Shown here in pieces: positions 1 through 5,056 of a stretch of 5,329 nucleotides of DNA. Numbering within the stretch: the first letter of the stretch is position 1; each line of letters starts with the position of its first letter. This DNA comes from Aeolococcus sp035552595 (GTDB lineage Bacteria; Chloroflexota; Dormibacteria; Aeolococcales; Aeolococcaceae). A model generated the notes under the pieces. That model was given only the letters and a program-made list of their open reading frames with translations, had not been told where the DNA came from and ran no database searches. The position numbers and the translations under genes were made by a program. The DNA is taken from assembly GCA_035552595.1 (NCBI GenBank), contig DASZKZ010000026.1:1-5329 (forward strand). The letters run 5' to 3'.

Positions 1-1692
1 TCGGGGCAGTGCGCGGCCAGCCAGGGCGCCAACAACATCAAGGTCAATGTGAACTGCCTGAACCTCAGCGACTCCAACCTCCAGGGACGAGGCCAGGCCA
101 ACAACGAGACATCGATCGCTGAGAATCCATTCGCACCCAAGCAGCTGGTCGCCAGCGACAACGACTACATCCGCGGTGACGGCACCTGCGGCTCCTCGTA
201 TTCCACCGACAGCGGCACGACCTGGAACAACTCGACGGTGCCGAACGGGTTCACCAGCGGGGCCAGCTTCGGCGGCTTCGCCCGCCAGTACTGGCAGGGA
301 GGCGGTGACACCTCCGTTGCCTGGGACACCAGGGGCAACGCCTACATGGCCTGCCAGCTGTTCAACCGCGGCAGCGGCACCTCGAGCAACCCCGACCAGG
401 CCAGCACGTTTGCCGTCTTCCGCTCCACGGGGAACGGCGGGGCCTCATGGAACTTCCCGGGTCACCAGGTCACCTTCGGCCCCGCCTCGGGTGTGCCGTT
501 CGAGGACAAGGAGCTGCTGACCGTCGACAACAACGTGAGCAGCCCCTTCCGCGACCGCGTCTACGTGACCTGGACCGAGTTCGCCGCCGACGGCAGCGCC
601 TACATCTACGAGTCCTATTCCAGTGACTACGGGCAGACGTTCAGTGCACGCGTCCTGGTCAGCAAGACCAGCCCACGCCTCTGCACCAACGCGTACGGGA
701 TCAGCAACCCCAACGGCAGCTGCGACGAGAATCAGTTCTCCCAGCCGTTCGCGGGCAGTGACGGCGCGCTCTACGTCACCTACGACAACTACAACAACCC
801 CGTACGTGGCAGCGACAACCGCAACCAGATCCTGCTCTCCAAGTCCACCGACGGCGGTGCCTCGTTCAGCTCGCCGGTGAAGGTCAGCGACTACTACGAC
901 CTCCCCGACTGCGACACCTACCAGGGTGGCGGTGCCGATTCGTTCCGCGCCTGCGTCCCCGAGAAGGGCGGCTCCACTGTCTCGGTGTTCCGAGCCACGA
1001 ACTACTCCTCCGGCCAGGTCAACCCGACCAATGCCAGCCAGGTGGTGGTCACCCTCGGGTCGTACATCAACCAGGACTCCAACGAGAGCAACGGTTGCGT
1101 GCCCGCCAGCTTTTCCTCGACCGACGGGCAGGATCTGTACACCGGTGTCAAGACGGCAGGAGCGTGCAACAACAAGATCCTGATCAGCGTGTCCAATGAC
1201 GCTGGCAAGAGCTTCAGCGGTGGCAAGGGCGATGCCGACCCCCGCACCGAGGCCATGGTCACCCAGGGCGCGGCCCAGAATGGGACCGACCAGTTCTGGC
1301 AGTGGACCGCGTTCACCACGGGCGGCACTTTTGCCGTCGACTACTACGACCGCCAGTACCCAGGCGATGAAACCAGCGGCTCGTCTGACTACAGCCTCTC
1401 GACAAGCAGCGGGCTGACAGCCTTCAACCAGCAGCGCGTCACCAGCAGCTCGATGCCGGCACCGACGCAGTTCGAAGGGCCCAAGGGCGGCCAGTTCTAC
1501 GGCGACTACACAGGCCTGACGGCAGTGACCGACATCCATCCCATCTGGTCGGACACCCGCAACGCCGACATGTTCCTCTGCCCCGGCAGCGCCACCGGCC
1601 CGGGCACCCCGCCAGCGCTGTGCATGGGAACAGAGCCCAACGGCCAGCAGGCCAACGACCAGGAGATCTACACAGGCACCTTCGCCCCGTAG
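1..1692 (+). CDS. Asp-box (BNR/sialidase-fold) beta-propeller protein, probably secreted; 5' truncated
   Basis: The reading frame is open from base 1 to the TAG at 1690-1692 (563 residues in view), so the start lies upstream; the internal GTG at 49 has no reason to be the start. Asp-box motifs (SxDxGxTW type) lie at window residues 68-75 (STDSGTTW), 207-214 (SSDYGQTF), 282-289 (STDGGASF) and 398-405 (SNDAGKSF). A degenerate one at 142-150 has Gly where the Asp is expected. Asp boxes mark blade turns of sialidase-like propellers. Near the C-terminus are GDYTGL (501-506) and HPIWSDTRN (513-521), a pair I know from bacterial proteins labelled sialidase family or exo-alpha-sialidase. Twelve cysteines and abundant Asn, Ser, Thr and Gly suggest an exported protein with disulfides. 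The signal peptide would be outside the window. I cannot see the FRIP motif or assign a catalytic Arg triad, so sialidase activity is not supported; a glycan-binding or other propeller role is equally possible. Confidence 0.85.
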   Translation, partial: SGQCAASQGANNIKVNVNCLNLSDSNLQGRGQANNETSIAENPFAPKQLVASDNDYIRGDGTCGSSYSTDSGTTWNNSTVPNGFTSGASFGGFARQYWQGGGDTSVAWDTRGNAYMACQLFNRGSGTSSNPDQASTFAVFRSTGNGGASWNFPGHQVTFGPASGVPFEDKELLTVDNNVSSPFRDRVYVTWTEFAADGSAYIYESYSSDYGQTFSARVLVSKTSPRLCTNAYGISNPNGSCDENQFSQPFAGSDGALYVTYDNYNNPVRGSDNRNQILLSKSTDGGASFSSPVKVSDYYDLPDCDTYQGGGADSFRACVPEKGGSTVSVFRATNYSSGQVNPTNASQVVVTLGSYINQDSNESNGCVPASFSSTDGQDLYTGVKTAGACNNKILISVSNDAGKSFSGGKGDADPRTEAMVTQGAAQNGTDQFWQWTAFTTGGTFAVDYYDRQYPGDETSGSSDYSLSTSSGLTAFNQQRVTSSSMPAPTQFEGPKGGQFYGDYTGLTAVTDIHPIWSDTRNADMFLCPGSATGPGTPPALCMGTEPNGQQANDQEIYTGTFAP

Positions 1693-1708
1693 CGCCATAG
1701 CAGCAAAG

Positions 1709-1745
1709 GAGGGGGAGCTGACCCCACCAGCGTCAGCTCCCCCTC
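1709..1745. terminator. Perfect 14-bp hairpin between convergent genes
   Basis: The arms 1709-1722 (GAGGGGGAGCTGAC) and 1732-1745 are exact reverse complements around a 9-nt loop (CCCACCAGC). The hairpin begins 16 bp after the stop of the propeller gene, where a terminator is expected. There is no T-run after it on the plus strand (AAGCGTCCC follows). On the minus strand only a short CTTTG follows. It is therefore probably a transcription barrier or mRNA 3'-end stabiliser, not a textbook intrinsic terminator, and it could serve both converging transcripts. Confidence 0.7.
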
Positions 1746-1762
1746 AAGCGTCCCAAAAGGTG

Positions 1763-1809
1763 CCGTCAGCCACCGCCCAGAAAAGAACCGCAACCATCGC
1801 CCAGACAAG
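1763..1809. repeat. Imperfect tandem direct repeat, two units of about 23 nt
   Basis: Unit 1 (1763-1785) and unit 2 (1788-1809) share 19 of 22 aligned bases with one gap; both contain CGCCCAGA followed by an A-rich end (AAAG or CAAG). A weaker third echo (GGAGACAAG) follows at about 1820. The stretch is visibly richer in A than the surrounding DNA. No function is evident. It may be a decayed tandem duplication. Confidence 0.4.
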
Positions 1810-1862
1810 TACCCCAAAGGAGACAAGAGCCGACCGTTGGCGTATGGGGAGTGAGAGCGGGA

Positions 1863-1997
1863 GGCGAGGGGTGCGGAGCGTCTTCGCAAGCGAATTCTGC
1901 AGTCGGGCGAAGGAGTGGAGAGCTCGCCGGTGGCGAGCTCGCAGCGACGCCAACGCCCGCGAAGCCTGAGCGGCGAGGACGCTCCGCACCCCTCGCC
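1863..1997. repeat. 135-bp imperfect palindrome with 20-bp perfect arms and an internal hairpin
   Basis: The outer arms 1863-1882 (GGCGAGGGGTGCGG...) and 1978-1997 are perfect 20-bp reverse complements. Inside, TTCGC (1883-1887) can pair with GCGAA (1959-1963), and an apical 9-bp hairpin lies at 1920-1940. GGCGAGG at 1972-1978 can instead pair locally with CCTCGCC at 1991-1997, which would compete with the long outer stem. No transposase, no clear target-site duplication and no T-run are seen at either edge. The element sits 17 bp beyond the stop of the minus-strand biotin gene, so it could end that transcript. It could also be a MITE-like or REP-like dispersed element, or a structured RNA. 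The structure is certain at the sequence level; its role is not. Confidence 0.75.
1920..1940. repeat. Internal 9-bp hairpin of the palindromic element
   Basis: GAGCTCGCC (1920-1928) and GGCGAGCTC (1932-1940) are perfect reverse complements around a 3-nt GGT loop. It lies near the centre of the 135-bp palindrome and forms its apical stem-loop, whichever strand is transcribed. Confidence 0.7.
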
Positions 1998-2014
1998 GTC
2001 TTCCCGGGGAAACG

Positions 2015-2227
2015 CTACTCCACGACAGCCACGGTCTGCCCCTCTTGGACGACATCCCCTTCGGCGACGAGGATCTGCGTGACGGTGCCATTGATGGGCG
2101 AGGTGATGGGGATCTCCATCTTCATGGACTCGAGGATCATGAGGGTGTCGTCCTCCTCCACCCGCTGGCCGACCTCGGTGACGATCTTCCAGAGGTTGCC
2201 GACCAGCTCCGCCTTGACCTCGGCCAT
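2015..2227 (-). CDS. Stand-alone biotin/lipoyl-attachment carrier protein (BCCP-like)
   Basis: This 70-aa protein is a complete single biotinyl domain. It contains ESMKMEIP at residues 33-40, with Lys36 in the MKM motif as the expected biotinylation site. After the attachment turn, SPINGTVTQILVAEGDVV (43-60) is the usual second half of the hammerhead fold. It lacks the Pro/Ala-rich N-terminal extension of AccB-type BCCPs. Its length and start resemble the small actinobacterial biotin carrier proteins such as mycobacterial TB7.3. Such proteins carry carboxyl groups for biotin-dependent acyl-CoA carboxylases in the cytoplasm, after modification by a biotin-protein ligase. No carboxylase or carboxyltransferase subunit is in view, so its partner is unknown. 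The ATG is supported by AGGAGG (2233-2238, complement) 5 nt upstream. It converges with the propeller gene and diverges from the RDD gene. MKM favours biotin over lipoate. Confidence 0.93.
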   Translation of the reverse strand: MAEVKAELVGNLWKIVTEVGQRVEEDDTLMILESMKMEIPITSPINGTVTQILVAEGDVVQEGQTVAVVE

Positions 2228-2232
2228 GCCAC

Positions 2233-2238
2233 CCTCCT
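2233..2238 (-). promoter_or_regulatory. Shine-Dalgarno sequence of the biotin carrier gene
   Basis: CCTCCT on the plus strand reads AGGAGG on the minus strand, 5 nt before the ATG at 2227-2225. This is a full anti-SD match and fixes the start. It contrasts with the genes at 2335 and 5057, which lack a clear SD. Confidence 0.85.
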
Positions 2239-2265
2239 GACGCTCGTTCCGACCCGGCGGCGCGC

Positions 2266-2271
2266 ATCGTA
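2266..2271 (-). promoter_or_regulatory. Candidate -10 box for the biotin carrier gene
   Basis: The minus strand reads TACGAT here (TANNNT form, 4 of 6 to TATAAT). Transcription would begin near 2259 and give a leader of about 31 nt that includes the AGGAGG. I see no convincing -35 at the right distance, so this rests on the hexamer and its placement. Confidence 0.35.
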
Positions 2272-2322
2272 CAGGCGCTGACGCAGACCCGTGGCGCCGC
2301 GGCAGCGGCCGCGCCCCTGTGC

Positions 2323-2328
2323 CACGAT
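2323..2328 (+). promoter_or_regulatory. Weak candidate -10 box for a leaderless RDD-gene start
   Basis: CACGAT ends 6 nt before the GTG at 2335, the same spacing as the TAGGAT-to-ATG arrangement at 5045-5057. The first base of the start codon would then be about the transcription start. The hexamer matches TATAAT at only 3 of 6 positions, and no -35 is recognisable. Support comes mainly from the spacing and from the lack of a good SD. Confidence 0.3.
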
Positions 2329-2334
2329 GGGTGC

Positions 2335-3102
2335 GTGGGCATCAGCCAGCACGACGTGCTCCGGGTGAGCACCTCCGACAACGTCGGCATCGGCTACGAC
2401 ATCGCGGGCCTGGGCAGCCGCTTCATCGCCCAGCTGGTCGATTCGCTGATCGTCGGCATCATCGCGTTCGTCGCGGTCGCAGCCGTGACCGGCGCGGCCG
2501 GCGGCTCCGACCCCCAGAACGGCGGGCTGGCCGCCCTGGCCGCCGCCGGGGTCGCGCTCTTCGTCTACGTCGGCTATTTCACCGTCTGCGAGGTGGCCAG
2601 CGGGGGACGCACTCCGGGCAAGTCCGCCGGCCAGCTGCGCGTCCTCGACCTCTCCGGAGCGGCCCCCACCGCCGCCCAGCTGCTGCTCCGCAACGTGGCC
2701 CGCGTCGTCGACGTGGTGCTCGGCGTGGGTGTGGTGGTGATGTTCTGGAACCGCCAGTCGCGGCGCATCGGCGACCTCCTCGCCGGCACCGTGGTGGTGC
2801 GGGTGCGCCCGGCGGTGTCCTTCGCCGCGGCGGTGGCCCCGCCGCCGGTGCTGCTGCGCACCCCCGACGCCGGTCCGGTGATCGATGGCGTCGACCGCCT
2901 CGGCGACCGCGAGCTCAGCGCCATCCGCACCTTCCTGACCCGCCCCGGTCTGGAGCCGCCGCTGCGCGCCCGCCTCGCTCTCGAGATGACCACCCGGCTC
3001 CTCGACCGCATGCAGCTGCCCGCCGCCGCGCCGGAGCGGCAGTGGCCGCCGGAGCTGTTCCTGGAGCGCCTCTACCTGCAGCTGCAGGGCCGCGCCCGGT
3101 GA
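2335..3102 (+). CDS. RDD-family integral membrane protein
   Basis: The 255-aa protein has the RDD domain in residues about 25-158. Arg29 and Asp36 lie at the start of the first membrane segment (RFIAQLVDSLIVGIIAFVAV). The GRTPGK loop (91-96) follows the second segment (about 65-86). RNVARVVD (119-126) opens the third (about 123-138), and RRIGDLLAGTVVV (143-155) closes the domain. Residues 160-255 form a charged, probably cytoplasmic tail rich in Pro and Arg, longer than in minimal RDD proteins. RDD proteins are poorly characterised; some have been linked to ion transport, but nothing here shows a substrate. The GTG start is chosen because the conserved N-terminus begins directly after it. No strong SD precedes it. 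The stop overlaps the next start by 4 bp (GTGA), so the two are very likely one operon with coupled translation. Confidence 0.9.
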   Translation: MGISQHDVLRVSTSDNVGIGYDIAGLGSRFIAQLVDSLIVGIIAFVAVAAVTGAAGGSDPQNGGLAALAAAGVALFVYVGYFTVCEVASGGRTPGKSAGQLRVLDLSGAAPTAAQLLLRNVARVVDVVLGVGVVVMFWNRQSRRIGDLLAGTVVVRVRPAVSFAAAVAPPPVLLRTPDAGPVIDGVDRLGDRELSAIRTFLTRPGLEPPLRARLALEMTTRLLDRMQLPAAAPERQWPPELFLERLYLQLQGRAR

Positions 3103-4100
3103 CCCTGGACGGCTTCGTGGCGGCGCGCCGGGACAGATGGGCGCAGCTCGAGGCCCTCCTCAAGCGCAGCCGCCGCGGCCGCCTCCGCGACATCCCCGCC
3201 GCCGAGCTCGAGCGCTTCGGCACGCTCTACCGGGAGGCGGCCAGCGATCTGGCCATCGCCCGGCGCGACTTCCCCGACGACAACCTGACCACCTACCTCA
3301 ACGATCTCTGCGCCCGGGCCCACCCGGTGCTCTACAGGTCGCCCCCGGCGCGCCCGCGCGACCTGCTCCGCTGGTTCGCGGTGGGCATCCCCCGGGCCTT
3401 CCGGGCGCGGCGCACCTACGTGCTGCTCAGCCTGGGGATCATGGCCGCGGCGGCGCTGGCCGGCTGGCTGGCGGTCGAGCTGCGCCCGGACCTGCGCGCC
3501 TCCCTGATCCCCCAGTCGGGATTCGACCAGCTGGCGCGGGGCCAGGTGAGCGCCCTTCCCAACGCCCCGCTGCTGGGCACGGTGATCATCACCAACAACA
3601 TCAAGGTGGCCGCGGTCTGCTTCCTGGGAGGCGCCCTGTGCGGCCTCCCCACCGCGCTCATCCTCGCCGCCAACGGGTGGATGCTCGGCACCATCGCGGC
3701 GGCGGTGCACCAGGGCGGCTACGACCTGGCGTTCTGGTCTCTGATCGTCCCCCACGGCGTGCTCGAGCTGAGCATCATCGTCATCGCCGGGGCCACCGGG
3801 CTGTACGTCGGCGACGCCATCCTCCGCCCCGGCCTGCTCAGCCGCGGTGAGGCGTTCACCAGGGCGGCCCAGGGCTCGCTGGGACTGGCCGCGGGGACGG
3901 CCTCGCTGCTCGTGGTCTCCGGGATCCTCGAGGCCTACGTGTCCCCCTCGGCGCTTCCGGCAGGGGTCAAGCTGCTCATCGGCGGCCTCGTCGGCACGGC
4001 ACTGTACAGCTGGCTGCTCCTCACCGGCCGGCAGCGGCGCCGGCCCCGGAGCATCCTCCTCGACCGGGTGCAGGCCGGAGCCGCAGCGCCCCCGGCGTAG
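3099..4100 (+). CDS. SpoIIM-family (stage II sporulation protein M-like) membrane protein
   Basis: The 333-aa protein begins at a GTG overlapping the RDD stop as GTGA. Its N-terminus, TLDGFVAARRDRWAQLEALL, fits the usual start of COG1300 proteins, which is why the much longer upstream open frame is not used. An amphipathic cytoplasmic N-domain (about 1-100) contains the YREAASDLAIARRDFPDDN stretch. Membrane segments follow at about 106-126, 169-190, 213-235, 258-280 and 290-310. Family motifs are ITNNIKVAAVCFLGG (164-178) and PHGVLELSIIV (218-228) with Glu223. In Bacillus, SpoIIM belongs to the engulfment complex. Homologues are widespread in non-sporulating bacteria, often beside RDD, MoxR-ATPase and DUF58 genes, and there the role is unknown. 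The name is no evidence that this organism sporulates. The MoxR and DUF58 genes are not in view downstream; ispH follows instead. The C-terminus is basic. Confidence 0.9.
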   Translation: MTLDGFVAARRDRWAQLEALLKRSRRGRLRDIPAAELERFGTLYREAASDLAIARRDFPDDNLTTYLNDLCARAHPVLYRSPPARPRDLLRWFAVGIPRAFRARRTYVLLSLGIMAAAALAGWLAVELRPDLRASLIPQSGFDQLARGQVSALPNAPLLGTVIITNNIKVAAVCFLGGALCGLPTALILAANGWMLGTIAAAVHQGGYDLAFWSLIVPHGVLELSIIVIAGATGLYVGDAILRPGLLSRGEAFTRAAQGSLGLAAGTASLLVVSGILEAYVSPSALPAGVKLLIGGLVGTALYSWLLLTGRQRRRPRSILLDRVQAGAAAPPA

Positions 4101-4103
4101 ACT
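4098..4103 (+). promoter_or_regulatory. Candidate -10 box of ispH overlapping the spoIIM-like stop codon
   Basis: TAGACT (TANNNT form) contains the TAG stop of the preceding gene. It ends 10 nt before the ispH ATG, so a transcript from it would have a leader of only about 4 nt and would lack the GGAGGG. No good -35 is visible about 17 nt upstream. It is a possible second, near-leaderless start for ispH beside operon read-through. Confidence 0.3.
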
Positions 4104-4109
4104 GGAGGG
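4104..4109 (+). promoter_or_regulatory. Shine-Dalgarno sequence of ispH
   Basis: GGAGGG lies 4 nt before the ATG at 4114 and selects this start over upstream in-frame codons. The N-terminus it gives places the first cluster cysteine at residue 12, as in E. coli IspH. Confidence 0.8.
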
Positions 4110-4113
4110 CGAG

Positions 4114-5004
4114 ATGGAGGTCGTCCGCATCACCCCGCGCGGCTACTGCCACGGTGTGGTCGAGGCCATCCGCATCGCCAAGCGGGTGGGCAGCGAGCGT
4201 GCCGAGGGCGAGCAGGTGACCATGCTCGGCTACCTGGTCCACAACGAGCACGTCACCCGCGAGCTCGAGGACCACGGCGTCGCCCTGGTCGACGCCCCCG
4301 ACCGCATGAAGGGCCTGGAGCAGATCGAGTCCGGGACGGTGGTCTTCACCGCCCACGGCATCTCTCCGCAGGTCGTCGCCGAGGCCGAGCGCCGTGGCCT
4401 GCGTGTCGTCGACGCCACCTGCAGCGACGTGACCCGCACCCACGACCTGGTGCGCCGCCTCACCGGTGAGGGCTACCACGTCGTGTACATCGGCAAGCGC
4501 GGCCACCCCGAGCCCGCCGGCGCCCTGGGTGTCGCCCCCCACGCCACCACCATGGTCGAGACCATCGAGGAGGTCGACGAGCTGGAGTTCCCCGTGGGCA
4601 CGCGGCTGGCGGTCACCTGCCAGACCACCCTGTCGATGTGGGACACCAAGGCGATCATCGACCGGCTGGTGGAACGCTTCCCCGACATCGCCGTGCACAA
4701 CGAGATCTGCCTGGCCACTCAGCAGCGCCAGGAGGCGGCGGTTCTCGCCGCCACCGACGTGGACTGCGTGGTGGTGGTGGGCAGCGGCCGCAGCAGCAAC
4801 AGCCTGCGCCTGGTGCAGGTGGTCGAGGAGCGAGCCGGCAAGCCCGCCTTCCTGGTGGACACCGCAGCCGATGTGCGCCCGGAGTGGTTCACCGGGATGA
4901 GCAGGATCGGGGTGACGGCGGGGGCGAGCACGCCCACCCAGCTGACCCGCGAGGTGATCGCCACCATCGAGGCGCTTCCCGAGGCCGCCGCGACACCCGT
5001 CTAA
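4114..5004 (+). CDS. ispH: 4-hydroxy-3-methylbut-2-enyl diphosphate reductase
   Basis: IspH (LytB) reduces HMBPP to IPP and DMAPP, the final step of the MEP isoprenoid pathway, using a [4Fe-4S] cluster in the cytoplasm. The 296-aa protein is complete. The three cluster cysteines are Cys12 (RGYCHGV), Cys103 (DATC) and Cys199 (NEICLAT). Substrate-pocket residues are His43 (LVHN), His81 (TAHG), His131 and Glu133 (GHPEP), Thr171/172 (CQTTLS), the GSGRSSNS loop (223-230) and Ser272 (GASTP). The wording of several motifs (HPEPAGALGVAP, EICLATQQRQEA, GASTPTQLTREVIA) follows the Bacillus type as I recall it, rather than the HPEVxGT form of E. coli. Only the N-terminus of the upstream open frame is dubious; ATG 4114 has its own SD. 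The gene starts 13 bp after the spoIIM-like stop and may share its transcript. No other MEP gene is in view. Confidence 0.97.
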   Translation: MEVVRITPRGYCHGVVEAIRIAKRVGSERAEGEQVTMLGYLVHNEHVTRELEDHGVALVDAPDRMKGLEQIESGTVVFTAHGISPQVVAEAERRGLRVVDATCSDVTRTHDLVRRLTGEGYHVVYIGKRGHPEPAGALGVAPHATTMVETIEEVDELEFPVGTRLAVTCQTTLSMWDTKAIIDRLVERFPDIAVHNEICLATQQRQEAAVLAATDVDCVVVVGSGRSSNSLRLVQVVEERAGKPAFLVDTAADVRPEWFTGMSRIGVTAGASTPTQLTREVIATIEALPEAAATPV

Positions 5005-5022
5005 CAAGTCGGACTCGGAGCG

Positions 5023-5050
5023 TTGCCGGGGCCGTCGCCGCGCGTAGGAT
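5023..5050 (+). promoter_or_regulatory. Promoter (-35 TTGCCG, -10 TAGGAT) for a leaderless transcript
   Basis: TTGCCG at 5023-5028 and TAGGAT at 5045-5050 are separated by 16 nt, and each matches the sigma-70 consensus at 4 of 6 positions. The -10 ends 6 nt before the ATG at 5057, which puts transcription initiation at or next to the A of the start codon. No SD-like sequence lies between. This is the usual architecture of leaderless genes in high-GC Gram-positive-type bacteria. Confidence 0.65.
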
Positions 5051-5056
5051 CGGTCG

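Noticed and set aside
49..51. GTG as the start of the propeller gene
   Set aside because: The frame is open upstream to base 1 with similar Cys/Asn-rich content, there is no SD, and a secreted protein would need a signal peptide that is not seen after this codon.
445..1698. Long minus-strand open frame of 417 codons across the propeller gene
   Set aside because: It is antisense to a clearly coding frame with Asp boxes, and its translation is low-complexity Ala/Gly/Val/Arg without any recognisable motif. This is the usual high-GC antisense artefact.
1760..1969. Plus-strand frame of 69 codons inside the convergent gap
   Set aside because: It has no SD and basic low-complexity content, and it runs through the palindrome arms. 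There is no evidence of coding.
1744..2091. Minus-strand frame ending in a hydrophobic stretch (ALVSFGVLVWAMVAVLFWAVA)
   Set aside because: The end looks like a membrane helix, but there is no start with an SD near it. The third codon positions are not GC-rich as in the neighbours, and the stretch coincides with the imperfect direct repeats.
1668..2390. Minus-strand frame of 240 codons spanning the biotin gene and the intergenic gap
   Set aside because: It overlaps the biotin carrier gene in another frame and reads through the palindrome. No motif is visible.
3076..3087. 12-nt palindrome CTGCAGCTGCAG
   Set aside because: It is explained by the codons for Leu-Gln-Leu-Gln near the end of the RDD protein. 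It has no flanking signal.
2319..3098. Upstream extension of the SpoIIM-like frame back to GTG 2319
   Set aside because: The extension is Arg/Pro/Ala-rich nonsense overlapping the RDD gene out of frame. The family N-terminus begins at GTG 3099.
3847..4113. Upstream extension of the ispH frame to ATG 3847
   Set aside because: It overlaps the SpoIIM-like coding region out of frame. The conserved IspH N-terminus and the GGAGGG fix the start at 4114.
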